A stretch of DNA of 11,179 nucleotides, from contig JACOZA010000044.1 of the NCBI GenBank assembly GCA_016181565.1, forward strand, positions 1-11,179, written 5' to 3'. The position numbers and the translations under genes were made by a program. This document shows positions 1 through 6,218 of this stretch, piece by piece; the first letter of the stretch is position 1; each line of letters begins with the position of its first letter. The notes under the pieces are model-generated. The model saw only the letters and a program-made list of their open reading frames with translations, did no database searches and had not been told where the DNA came from. Source of the stretch: Candidatus Sungiibacteriota bacterium (GTDB lineage: Bacteria > Patescibacteriota > Minisyncoccia > Sungbacterales > JACQCQ01).

Positions 1-612
1 TCGGCCTTCAACGTCACGACGAATACAGATGTTAACGGCTACGGCGTGAGACTTGTTAAAGCTTACCCGAAGCTTACTAAACTTGCTGTCCCGTCGAACA
101 CCTTGGTAAACGGCTCTATGGTTCTCTACCGCTTCTCCGTCACGGCCCCCGCCGAGGGAGACGTCAGCCTCTACAAGTTCACCTTCAGTGTCTCGTCAAC
201 GACAGTGGGGACTACCACGAACTTCTATGTGGATCGCTACAGCGATGCTACCTTCCAGGTGCAGGCCTACGGCAACAATCCGTTGAACGCCCGTCAGGTT
301 GACATCGTTGGCGAGGATTCGTTGAACGGCATTGCTTCAACCTCCGCGACGGAGCGTGAAGTAGAGGTGTACTTCGATCCGCAGACAAAGGACGCGACGA
401 ACCCGAATGCTGAAGCGATCCAGGTGCCAGCCGGCCTTACCCGATACTTCCAGCTTCGCGGGACGGTCGCGAGCTCCGTAGCCGGTGACTCTATTCTGGT
501 AAGTCTGCTGGGTGATGCGGCCTACTTTGACCGCACTTCAGTCCGGTTCCTGGAAGCGGCTTCGACAACGGTGGACGCGCAGAAGACCAATAACGACTTT
601 ATCACGAGGTAA
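1..612 (+). CDS. C-terminal part of exported beta-rich surface protein (5' end outside window)
   Basis: The frame is open from the first base to a TAA at 610-612, giving 203 visible codons, so the gene starts upstream; the GTG at 46 is an internal codon. The visible protein is rich in Thr, Ser, Val, Asn and Ala, with alternating hydrophobic and polar stretches (for example YRFSVTAP and YKFTFSVS), as in beta-sandwich repeats of secreted proteins. It contains two Cys-free segments that read like strand-rich modules and a closing segment (RYFQLRGTVASS, then DSILVSLLGD). No catalytic motif or membrane anchor is visible in this part. Similar Thr/Ser-rich domains occur at the C-termini of large Patescibacteria surface proteins, so a cell-surface or S-layer-like role is plausible but inferred. 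The gene is closed by the strong terminator at 651-686. Confidence 0.75.
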   Translation, partial: SAFNVTTNTDVNGYGVRLVKAYPKLTKLAVPSNTLVNGSMVLYRFSVTAPAEGDVSLYKFTFSVSSTTVGTTTNFYVDRYSDATFQVQAYGNNPLNARQVDIVGEDSLNGIASTSATEREVEVYFDPQTKDATNPNAEAIQVPAGLTRYFQLRGTVASSVAGDSILVSLLGDAAYFDRTSVRFLEAASTTVDAQKTNNDFITR

Positions 613-650
613 CAGCTAATTCTAGAAATCTCGGTCTTGTGAGCCGAGTA

Positions 651-686
651 CAAAAACTCCCGCGTCTGACGCGGGAGTTTTTGTTT
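651..686 (+). terminator. Rho-independent terminator after the surface-protein gene
   Basis: A perfect 14-bp stem (651-664 with 670-683, GC-rich in its inner half) closes a 5-base TCTGA loop, or a 15-bp stem with a 3-base loop. It ends in TTTTTGTTT. It lies 38 bases after the stop codon and is the clear end of the upstream transcription unit. Confidence 0.9.
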
Positions 687-773
687 ATCCTCCTTTCGCA
701 AAAGCTCCGAAGAAGCGCCTGGCCCTCGTCCGCCTTAAGCAGATGAGGGCAAAATAGGCAAGGAAGGAGGATG
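686..773 (+). other. Structured intergenic element that pairs an SD-like sequence
   Basis: ATCCTCCTT at 687-695 pairs perfectly with AAGGAGGAT at 764-772, and a U-G pair plus C697-G762 extend the stem. Inside lie GCCT 717-720 with AGGC 756-759 and a 9-bp hairpin, GCCCTCGTC 722-730 with GATGAGGGC 742-750, containing one G-U pair and an 11-base loop. The 3' arm carries a strong SD-like AAGGAGG directly followed by ATG (771), and the 5' arm resembles the anti-SD tail of 16S rRNA. This could be a small RNA, a cis element, or remnant repeat DNA. It does not fold as a tRNA. Confidence 0.4.
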
Positions 774-800
774 CTCCATCCCCGAGTGGAAATCCCATAT

Positions 801-830
801 TTAACGTTTTTTTATTCAACCTGTTATACT
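801..830 (+). promoter_or_regulatory. Extended -10 promoter for the single-PG-binding-domain protein
   Basis: TGTTATACT at 822-830 is an extended -10 (TGn plus TATACT, 5/6 to consensus). TTAACG at 801-806 is a possible -35 (4/6) with an 18-base spacer. Transcription would start about 837, leaving only a few bases before the ATG at 841. The transcript is therefore nearly leaderless, and the GAGGGG at 832-837 would be mostly untranscribed. Confidence 0.6.
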
Positions 831-840
831 AGAGGGGACT

Positions 841-1761
841 ATGAAAAAAGTTTTATCTTTTGTATTGCTATCCGTTTTTGTCTTGCCGCTGGCGGCTTTA
901 GCGGCAGCGGACGAACTAACGTCAGATCTAACCCTAGGCAGCCGAGGAGAGTCGGTTTCACTGCTTCAGTCTTTTCTCGCGAAAGATGCGGCGCTTTATC
1001 CGGAGGGCATAGTTTCGGGTTATTTCGGCCGCCTGACGCAATCGGCTGTCAAGCGGTTCCAGCAGCGCGAAGGCATTACGCCCGCTGCCGGTTACGTTGG
1101 TCCCAAGACGCGAGCCAAAATTAACTCGAGGCTCTTAAGAGTTTCGCCCGAGAGTGAGCTTGAAGCGTTGCTAAATAAACTCGCGGAGTTGCAAAAGACG
1201 CTGGCGGAAAAAGAGCGTGAGATTTCCGGTACTACAACTCCCGCGACCTCTACCCCGCCGTTAGTCATCGAACCGGCTGCCACGACAACCCCGCCGCGCG
1301 TGCCGACGAATACTCTGTATATCTCCGGCAGTGAAACGCGGCGTTTCGCCGAGTCAACTAAATTAGGCGATGTGACGTTTGCCAATGACTCCGCCTCCGC
1401 GATAGTTTTATATCGGGTGAATATCACCATGGATGAAGCCATGAACGCGCCCAACTCCCGCGGCCGGGATATGAAGCTGCTGCTGCGTAACGGCACGACG
1501 ACTTACTCCGACTTGCTGGTGAGGCAGGATATCACTATCCGCAGCCGAGTCCCCGATCCCGGCCCCTACAATACGCAGCTCATCTCCTATTATGCCGGCC
1601 AGACACTGGCACCCGGCGAATCAAAGACGCTCTCCCTCTGGGCGGAATTGCTCGTTGGGCCCTTTTACGGCGGCGTCCTGAAGTTTACGGTTGACTCGGC
1701 GACTTCGAATCCCGAACTGCCCTCCGCGGGGAGTGCCGCCTTTACACTTTCCGAGCCCTAA
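841..1761 (+). CDS. Secreted protein with one N-terminal peptidoglycan-binding domain
   Basis: 306 residues. Residues 1-22 are a classic signal peptide (MKK start, hydrophobic core, ALAAA end). Residues 29-95 form a PG_binding_1-type three-helix domain with the usual landmarks: LGSRGESVSLLQ, YPEGIVSGYFG, AVKRFQ and GYVGPKTRAKI. A charged, coiled-coil-like helix (about 103-128) and a Thr/Pro linker (130-155) lead to a beta-rich C-terminal domain (156-306) of unknown function. The expected role is an exported protein held on or near peptidoglycan by its first domain and presenting its C-terminal domain; substrate and partner are unknown. The ATG at 841 is favoured because it gives the complete signal peptide and follows a good promoter. 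The PG-binding domain is closely similar to the two in the protein at 4372-5457, suggesting a paralogous set. Confidence 0.88.
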   Translation: MKKVLSFVLLSVFVLPLAALAAADELTSDLTLGSRGESVSLLQSFLAKDAALYPEGIVSGYFGRLTQSAVKRFQQREGITPAAGYVGPKTRAKINSRLLRVSPESELEALLNKLAELQKTLAEKEREISGTTTPATSTPPLVIEPAATTTPPRVPTNTLYISGSETRRFAESTKLGDVTFANDSASAIVLYRVNITMDEAMNAPNSRGRDMKLLLRNGTTTYSDLLVRQDITIRSRVPDPGPYNTQLISYYAGQTLAPGESKTLSLWAELLVGPFYGGVLKFTVDSATSNPELPSAGSAAFTLSEP

Positions 1762-1783
1762 AATAAAATAGAAAAATCTGTTG

Positions 1784-1815
1784 AATATCCGCCTGTGTAT
1801 TCGAGGATATTTTTG
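1784..1815 (+). terminator. Possible weak terminator
   Basis: AATATCC at 1784-1790 pairs with GGATATT at 1805-1811 across a 14-base loop and runs into a T-rich tract (1810-1814) 22 bases after the stop codon. The stem is short and AT-rich, so termination may be partial. Confidence 0.4.
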
Positions 1816-1841
1816 TTGAACGAATAATTTTTATTGCCGCA

Positions 1842-1979
1842 TATGCCCCGTAGTGAAACTTCGGAAAGGGTCTCGCGGGGGAATAAAAAGCGCCGTGATA
1901 CTATGACTGCTAGAAACAAAACTGCGAGCTTGGAATACTACTGCAATAACATAAATCCGAAGTTCTACTGTGGGGTATG
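1842..1979 (+). ncRNA. Structured element, GTAGTGA/CTACT family, copy 1
   Basis: The left arm 1842-1864 pairs with the right arm 1957-1979 along 23 positions, with G-U pairs and a single A-C mismatch (A1856/C1965). Key residues are CCCC 1846-1849 with GGGG 1972-1975, GTAGTGA 1850-1856 with CTACTGT 1965-1971, and AACTTCGG 1857-1864 with CCGAAGTT 1957-1964. Inside, CTCGCGG 1872-1878 pairs with CTGCGAG 1922-1928. The left arm can instead fold locally, with CCCC 1846-1849 on GGGG 1878-1881 and GTGA on TCGC. A second copy lies at 10494-10635 with compensatory changes. The right arm overlaps the ATG of the TPR gene, so a cis-regulatory RNA is possible; a REP-like hairpin doublet is the main alternative. 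No named family is recognised. Confidence 0.5.
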
Positions 1980-2744
1980 GGAGAGAATCTAGGACGCTGG
2001 AAAAGAGCATTGGTAAGACCCTGGGTCTTAATCGGTATAGGCATGGCGCTGCTGCTTTTGGCCTCGCTTCTTTTTCGCGCTCAAGTTCGCCCGCTGATCG
2101 GCCTCCCCGCCAGTGAACGGATCGGGATCGCGACCGGCCAACCGCTGCCTAAATACGCCGGGAGGGATGTCCGAGAGATCCGCGAAGACCCCCAAGAAGT
2201 AAGGCTATTCAACGACGAGCAGAAAAAAGTCATTCGGCAGGGCATCCTTGACGCCGCCGGCTCGATTGACGTCGATCCCGACGTCTTGGATCCCTGGCTT
2301 AAGCTCGGGCTTTACAAGAAAGTCATCGGCGACTACGAAGGCGCCAGGGACGCCTGGGAGTACGCTGGCCTCGTCCGCCCACGGAACGTGATATCGTTCA
2401 AGAATCTCGGGGAACTTTACTGGCACTACTTGCCGGATTTCGAGAGAGCCGAGAAGAATCTTCGTGTCGCCATTGAGAACGAGCCGCAGCTGGTTGACGC
2501 CTACATTACGCTCTCCGACATTTACCACTATTCGTATCATGAGAAAGCGGATCTGGCCGATGATGTTTTACTGGAGGGCCTAGAGAATAATCCGGGGAGT
2601 CTCGATCTGACTTCGTATTTGGCGCGGCGCTATAAAGAAATGGGCAATATTGCGAAAGCCATTGAATACTACGAAAAACTTCTGGAGCTTGACCCCGGCA
2701 ATAGCGGGGCGCTCGGTGAACTTGAGCGCCTCCGCGTAAAATGA
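1977..2744 (+). CDS. Membrane-anchored TPR-repeat protein
   Basis: 255 residues. A short basic N-terminus (RWKRALVR) is followed by one transmembrane helix at about residues 14-33 with no clear cleavage site, so the protein is probably anchored with its bulk outside or in the periplasm-like space. Residues 34-100 form a linker. Four tandem TPR-type helix pairs follow, at about 105-137, 138-171, 172-207 and 208-241; the last is the most canonical (YKEMGNIAKAIEYYEKLLELDPG). TPR domains mediate protein-protein contacts, and the partner is unknown. The ATG at 1977 is chosen because it precedes the intact membrane segment; the next ATG (2043) would cut it. No SD sequence precedes it, and the start codon lies in the right arm of the structured element at 1842-1979. 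The stop codon touches the next inverted-repeat element. Confidence 0.82.
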   Translation: MGENLGRWKRALVRPWVLIGIGMALLLLASLLFRAQVRPLIGLPASERIGIATGQPLPKYAGRDVREIREDPQEVRLFNDEQKKVIRQGILDAAGSIDVDPDVLDPWLKLGLYKKVIGDYEGARDAWEYAGLVRPRNVISFKNLGELYWHYLPDFERAEKNLRVAIENEPQLVDAYITLSDIYHYSYHEKADLADDVLLEGLENNPGSLDLTSYLARRYKEMGNIAKAIEYYEKLLELDPGNSGALGELERLRVK

Positions 2745-2922
2745 ATCCCGTTACCGCGAGGCTTCCATCCGCGGTATCTATCAAGACTCTTCGAGACTTC
2801 GCCTATTCCTTCTACCTACAGCCCTCCAGCCACGGTCTCCTGCAGAAGTGTATAACTTGAGATGTACGCATCCTACGCTATAGCGTAGGATGCGTACATC
2901 AGCTCTGCGGTAACGGGACGAA
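2742..2922 (+). repeat. Inverted-repeat element A (TGAAYCCCGTTAC family)
   Basis: TCCCGTTACCGC at 2746-2757 pairs perfectly with GCGGTAACGGGA at 2907-2918, followed by GAG/CTC after a one-base bulge. The left arm has an alternative near partner: TACCGCG 2752-2758 with CGCGGTA 2770-2776, giving a local 7-bp hairpin with an 11-base loop. The interior holds the 40-bp palindrome at 2861-2900 and no open reading frame that I support. The ends match element B at 2974-3024. The first three bases are the TGA of the TPR gene. An RNA gene or a single-stranded-DNA hairpin element is possible. Confidence 0.5.
2861..2900. repeat. Perfect 40-bp palindrome
   Basis: Two 20-base arms (2861-2880 and 2881-2900) are exact reverse complements with no spacer; the centre is GCTA|TAGC. 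No T-tract follows, so it is not an ordinary terminator. A short flanking pairing (GCAGA 2832-2836 with TCTGC 2904-2908) encloses it. It may be a hairpin end of a mobile element, a protein-binding site or an RNA stem. Confidence 0.85.
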
Positions 2923-2932
2923 GCTCCCACGC

Positions 2933-2951
2933 CGCCAAAATTCCAGGGCGG
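2933..2951 (+). repeat. Small hairpin between the two inverted-repeat elements
   Basis: CCGCC (2932-2936) pairs with GGCGG (2947-2951) around an A-rich 10-base loop. AAGC 2921-2924 with GCTT 2955-2958 can extend the fold outward. It links elements A and B and may be part of one larger folded region. Confidence 0.3.
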
Positions 2952-2973
2952 ATGGCTTGAATAATTGAGAGAG

Positions 2974-3024
2974 TGAACCCCGTTACAATCCGGCCTTCGC
3001 CCCGTCAGGTTGTAACGGGGCGAA
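2974..3024 (+). repeat. Inverted-repeat element B (TGAAYCCCGTTAC family)
   Basis: CCCCGTTACAA 2978-2988 pairs perfectly with TTGTAACGGGG 3010-3020. A mutually exclusive second hairpin is also perfect: TTCGCCCCGT 2996-3005 with ACGGGGCGAA 3015-3024, around a 9-base loop. The end motifs TGAA(Y)CCCGTTAC and GTAACGGG(R)CGAA match element A, and the variable Y/R position is a paired T-A to C-G change. A further small hairpin, CGAGC 3026-3030 with GCTCG 3034-3038, follows. The rest of this 479-base gap (3039-3223) shows only a promoter and one DnaA-box-like word. Confidence 0.55.
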
Positions 3025-3190
3025 CCGAGCTAAGCTCGCCTTTGCTTCCACAACCTTTCAAGTTAATTTAGAAACCGCCAGATTGAGATTAGAGTGGGTT
3101 CATTGTGGATAACCCGTGGGTAATTCGCCCTTGTCGCGATGCGGTCTTGTGTTAACATATATTGGAGTCGCTAAAGGAATTCCATTTCCT

Positions 3191-3217
3191 TTGATGTTAT
3201 TTTATAAAGTCTAAAAT
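3191..3217 (+). promoter_or_regulatory. Candidate promoter for the gene at 3224 (leaderless)
   Basis: TAAAAT at 3212-3217 (5/6 to the -10 consensus) ends six bases before the ATG. TTGATG at 3191-3196 (4/6) is a possible -35 with a short 15-base spacer. Transcription would start on or next to the start codon. No SD sequence is present upstream, which fits leaderless translation. Confidence 0.45.
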
Positions 3218-3223
3218 TTTTTT

Positions 3224-4333
3224 ATGGAAACTAAAAAAATCTATCGCGGGGTAAAAGTCGCCGGCATTATCGCGGCCGCTTCGGCATTAACTGTCGCGTT
3301 CTCTGTCTTGGCGACAAGTATCGGTACCAATATAACGGTAAGCGGCAATTCGACTTTCGGCGACGCCGCAACAGATGTTAATTTATTTACTGGAACATTG
3401 CAGGCCTCCACTACGGCGCTTTTTACAAGCGGACTTACGGCTTATGGGGCAGTAGAATCGGCTATAACCCGAGCTACAGGTGCAACCGGCTCATTCCAGA
3501 ACTTCGCGGGTGACCTGACCTACCAAGGAGCCGCTGGAGGCACCAGCTTTTACCATGCGGGCGTTATGGGCAACTTCTTGGGTGATACGCTGACCAATAC
3601 CAATGCTACCGCCCACGCAGGTGTAATTGGCAAGTATTCTGTTACTACCAGCGACGGTTTGGTTGGCGCTAAAGCAGGTCTAGTGGGTGAACTAGAAACC
3701 GATATTGGTGATTTTGCCGTAGTTGCGATTCTTGGCGGCGATGGGGGCGAAATTACGCCTCGCGCGGCTTTTGGAGTTCAGTACTTCAACTCAACCGCAG
3801 CCAGCAAGTTTGACTTCGGGCTCGACTTGTTCCATGCGGAAACAACCGGCTATACTGGTTCAGCTGTCGACTATGGCACAGCTGATATCCGATTGCAAAA
3901 CAGCGAAACGATTTCTAACGCTACTGACGGCGTGATTACCCTTGGCGGAGCCGCCCTTCTTAATCGTGAAGCAACCTCATCTCCGACCACGGACACGACT
4001 CTGACTGCCGCTCAATCCGGCACGACATTCTATATAGGGACCGCCGGCCTGGATTTGACGCTTCCGGCGATTGGGGGCACCAGCGGCGTTTGGTACAGAT
4101 TTGTAGATAGTACCGCAATTAGTACTACGAATATGACTATAATTGCTCCGGCAAATATCCTTCAGGGTCCGATTGACGTGAACAGCACTCTGGTGCTGTG
4201 TACTTCCGAAGATTTAATCTCGTTCGTCCAGACGGCAGATGTCATCGGCGACTGGGTTGAAGTCCGCTCCGACGGCACCAATTGGTTCGTTACGGGACAA
4301 GCACAGGCAGCCGGTGGAATTACGTGCGACTAA
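3224..4333 (+). CDS. Exported Thr/Ser/Gly-rich surface protein of unknown function
   Basis: 369 residues. The basic start (METKKIYRGVK) and hydrophobic segment at about 11-30 form an uncleaved or late-cleaved signal sequence. Residues 35-75 carry the pattern GNSTFGDAATDVNLFTGTLQ, seen in repetitive surface proteins. Residues 105-175 are Gly/Ala-rich, with two related segments (HAGVMGNFLGDT and HAGVIGKYSVTT) and another AGLVGE. The C-terminal part (about 258-369) looks like a compact beta domain (FYIGTAGLDLTLP, GVWYRFVDS, WVEVRSDGTNWFVTGQA) reminiscent of tail-fibre or adhesin heads; it holds the only two Cys (326 and 368). I do not recognise a named family, and an adhesin or surface-layer role is inference. 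It is 38 bases upstream of the double PG-binding protein and probably shares its transcript and surface location. Confidence 0.8.
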   Translation: METKKIYRGVKVAGIIAAASALTVAFSVLATSIGTNITVSGNSTFGDAATDVNLFTGTLQASTTALFTSGLTAYGAVESAITRATGATGSFQNFAGDLTYQGAAGGTSFYHAGVMGNFLGDTLTNTNATAHAGVIGKYSVTTSDGLVGAKAGLVGELETDIGDFAVVAILGGDGGEITPRAAFGVQYFNSTAASKFDFGLDLFHAETTGYTGSAVDYGTADIRLQNSETISNATDGVITLGGAALLNREATSSPTTDTTLTAAQSGTTFYIGTAGLDLTLPAIGGTSGVWYRFVDSTAISTTNMTIIAPANILQGPIDVNSTLVLCTSEDLISFVQTADVIGDWVEVRSDGTNWFVTGQAQAAGGITCD

Positions 4334-4371
4334 CCTCATAACTGAACTTTAATTATTTTCTTGGCTTGATC

Positions 4372-5457
4372 ATGATAAGACGCTTATTGACGCTCGCGGT
4401 TCTCGCGGCTCTGGCTGTTCTCGCCGTCCCTGCGGCGGCCCTGGCGCAAAATGTAACCGTGGATAACGACGTTACGATTTCTCTGCCATCCGACGGTTCT
4501 CAATATACTCTGGCTGCTTCTTCCAACTTTGATTCGTTTACCGTCAATTCCGCTTCAATAGACTTCACTATGTCTGGAGGGCATCGAGTTACTTTGCGCT
4601 CCAGTGACAGAAAGAATTTGACCAATACGTTGAGTGGTGCGGCTACCCAATGCGACAACTCCCAGTCAAGCGTTATGCTTTTCCTTGAGCCGGGTGCCGC
4701 AAGCCAAACTATTACCGTAACTCCATCGGGGACTTGTGGCGCCGGAGGAGGAGGCGGCGGAGGAGGCGGCGGTGGTGGCGGCGGAGGCGGCGGGGGTTCT
4801 TCTTCAAGTCCCTACGTGAGTCCGTCCGCTCCGACTGCTCCATCTTCGACAGAATCCGTTTCTGCTTTGCAGGCAAAACTGGCCGGTTTGTTGGCGCAAG
4901 TAAATACTCTGCGAGGAGGAAGTCCAGCCGGGAGCGGAGTTTCGGCTATAACCCGGAGTCTGGGCGCTGGTTCTCGCGGAGAGGATGTGTCGCGGCTTCA
5001 GCAGCTTCTCGCAACCGACCCCGCAATTTATCCCGAAGGCCAACTTACGGGCTATTTCGGAAATCTTACGGCGCAGGCGGTAAAGCGTTTCCAGGCCAAA
5101 TACGGACTGCCGCAGGTTGGACGAGTTGGCCCGGCCACTCGGGCAAAGCTTGAGGAGATCTTCGGGGCCGGTGAGACGCCCTCGCCCGTAACAACTCCGG
5201 CGGTACCCCAAGCCGTCGGCATCACACGAACGCTTACTTTGGGTGCCCGCAGTGAAGAAGTAACGGCGCTGCAGCAAATTCTGGCGCGCGATAAGGATGT
5301 TTATCCGGACGGCGTCGTTTCCGGCTTCTTCGGGCCTTTGACGCAAGCGGCAGTTCGGCGCTTCCAGGAGAAATACGGCATAGCTGACGCGTCTAGCCCC
5401 GGATACGGCATCGTCGGCCCCAAAACCCGCGCCAAGTTAAGCGAATTGAGTCAGTAA
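4372..5457 (+). CDS. Secreted protein with poly-Gly linker and two peptidoglycan-binding domains
   Basis: 361 residues from the ATG at 4372; a TTG two codons earlier (4366) is possible but less likely. Residues 1-25 are a signal peptide ending ALA. Residues 26-122 are a beta-rich N-terminal domain with Cys 94 and Cys 122, a possible disulfide. A run of 18 Gly (125-142) and a Ser/Pro/Thr stretch form a flexible linker. A short helix (161-181) leads to two PG_binding_1-type domains at about 197-264 and 287-359. Both have the R-x-E-(D/E)-V-x-x-L-Q-Q, YP(E/D)G, G(Y/F)FG, AV(K/R)RFQ and VGP-x-TRAKL landmarks. The protein probably docks on peptidoglycan with its C-terminal half and displays the N-terminal domain; no hydrolase motif is seen. 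No SD sequence precedes the start, so expression likely depends on the upstream gene's transcript. Confidence 0.88.
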   Translation: MIRRLLTLAVLAALAVLAVPAAALAQNVTVDNDVTISLPSDGSQYTLAASSNFDSFTVNSASIDFTMSGGHRVTLRSSDRKNLTNTLSGAATQCDNSQSSVMLFLEPGAASQTITVTPSGTCGAGGGGGGGGGGGGGGGGGGSSSSPYVSPSAPTAPSSTESVSALQAKLAGLLAQVNTLRGGSPAGSGVSAITRSLGAGSRGEDVSRLQQLLATDPAIYPEGQLTGYFGNLTAQAVKRFQAKYGLPQVGRVGPATRAKLEEIFGAGETPSPVTTPAVPQAVGITRTLTLGARSEEVTALQQILARDKDVYPDGVVSGFFGPLTQAAVRRFQEKYGIADASSPGYGIVGPKTRAKLSELSQ

Positions 5458-5473
5458 ACATTTTCCGCGCATC

Positions 5474-5518
5474 AAAAAGAAAAAGCGCCTCGGATGCTTT
5501 CCGGCGCTTTTTCTTTTT
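5474..5518 (+). terminator. Rho-independent terminator after the surface-protein pair
   Basis: A perfect 16-bp stem (5474-5489 with 5503-5518) has a GCGCC/GGCGC core and A5GA5/T5CT5 outer arms around a 13-base loop. The symmetrical A- and T-rich flanks could terminate on either strand. It lies 16 bases after the stop codon. Confidence 0.92.
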
Positions 5519-5543
5519 ACCCAAATTGAATTTAGATTAGAAT
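5516..5543 (+). promoter_or_regulatory. Candidate promoter for the surface-protein/glycosyltransferase operon (leaderless)
   Basis: TAGAAT at 5538-5543 (5/6 to the -10 consensus) ends exactly six bases before the ATG at 5550, the same spacing as at 3212-3217. TTTACC at 5516-5521 is a weak -35 with a 16-base spacer, overlapping the terminator tail. The start site would coincide with the start codon, and no SD sequence is present. Confidence 0.45.
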
Positions 5544-5549
5544 GGAAAC

Positions 5550-6218
5550 ATGCGTATAACATTCTGGTCGGCATTCTGGGCGTTAAGCGGACTGCTGGTT
5601 TCACCTGCGGCGTTGGGGGGCGTTGCGATAAACGAGGTTCTATTCAATCCCATTGACGGTGAGCATGGCGATACTGGCCTTGAATGGGTGGAACTGTATA
5701 ATTCGTCGAGCGCGAAAGAAGATCTTTCCGGCTGGCAATTATATCCGGACGGTATCGGTTACTTTACATTCCCGAACGGGTTCCAACTGCCGCCGGGCGG
5801 ATATGTCCTTGTGGCTCTCCGCAGAAGCGGCGCCGACACGGACATTCTGCTTCATCACGAAAGCCCCGCCGAGAATATGGGGAATAGTTCCGGTTCCCTG
5901 GCTCTCTTTTCGGGCGAACCGCGCTCGAAAGACACCATCAAGTCTTTTTTGCGCTACCATAAGCCGGGGAGTTCCGAACGAAAAACGTGGGAGTCGGCGG
6001 CGGTTGAGACGGGTATCTGGCAGGCGAGTACCTTCATTGATATTTCAAGCATAAACGAGGGAGCATCGGTTTGCTTAAAACAGGACGGCGCGGCGGGCGG
6101 AGTCGACAAATACCGCTCCCACTTATATAGTGCCGCGGCTTTCAGTGGAGATCGAAGCGCCCATAAACGGGGTCGTAGGAGCATCGCACCGCTTTGGGGG
6201 CCGAGCATTCGGCAGTGA
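5550..6218 (+). CDS. Lamin-tail-domain surface protein, N-terminal part (frameshifted)
   Basis: 222 residues as read. Residues 1-23 are a signal peptide. Residues 24-180 are a lamin-tail domain (LTD): GGVAINEVLFNP, GLEWVELYN, DLSGWQLYPDG, FTFPNGFQLPPGGYVLVA, then the typical closing NEGASVCLKQDG. From about residue 185 the frame loses family character and becomes basic and low-quality until TGA at 6216-6218. The +1 frame reads on sensibly (STNTAPTYIVP, then a PKD domain), so this and the next entry are almost certainly one gene split by a +1 shift at about 6079-6112. LTDs occur in secreted bacterial proteins as presumed adhesive or structural modules. The shift could be a real mutation, a sequencing or assembly error, or, less likely, programmed frameshifting. 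Confidence 0.78.
   Translation: MRITFWSAFWALSGLLVSPAALGGVAINEVLFNPIDGEHGDTGLEWVELYNSSSAKEDLSGWQLYPDGIGYFTFPNGFQLPPGGYVLVALRRSGADTDILLHHESPAENMGNSSGSLALFSGEPRSKDTIKSFLRYHKPGSSERKTWESAAVETGIWQASTFIDISSINEGASVCLKQDGAAGGVDKYRSHLYSAAAFSGDRSAHKRGRRSIAPLWGPSIRQ

Noticed and set aside
771..1124. Open frame with a strong SD-like sequence directly before its ATG
   Set aside because: It overlaps the well-supported secreted protein at 841 in another frame, the SD has no spacing to the ATG, and the product has no family character (Arg/Cys-rich shadow).
1842..1979. Reading the long inverted repeat as ordinary transposon (MITE) ends or an integron attC site
   Set aside because: The two copies do not share the same arm sequence but compensatory variants of it, no target duplication is visible, and the attC core words (RYYYAAC/GTTRRRY) are absent.
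2745..3040. RNase P RNA, SRP RNA or tmRNA in the long gene-free gap
   Set aside because: None of the conserved core words of these RNAs was found on either strand by eye; a covariance-model search would decide.
3104..3112. Perfect DnaA-box word (TTATCCACA on the minus strand)
   Set aside because: There is one copy only, no cluster of boxes, no AT-rich unwinding region and no dnaA or dnaN neighbour. A single 9-mer match can occur by chance in a window of this size.
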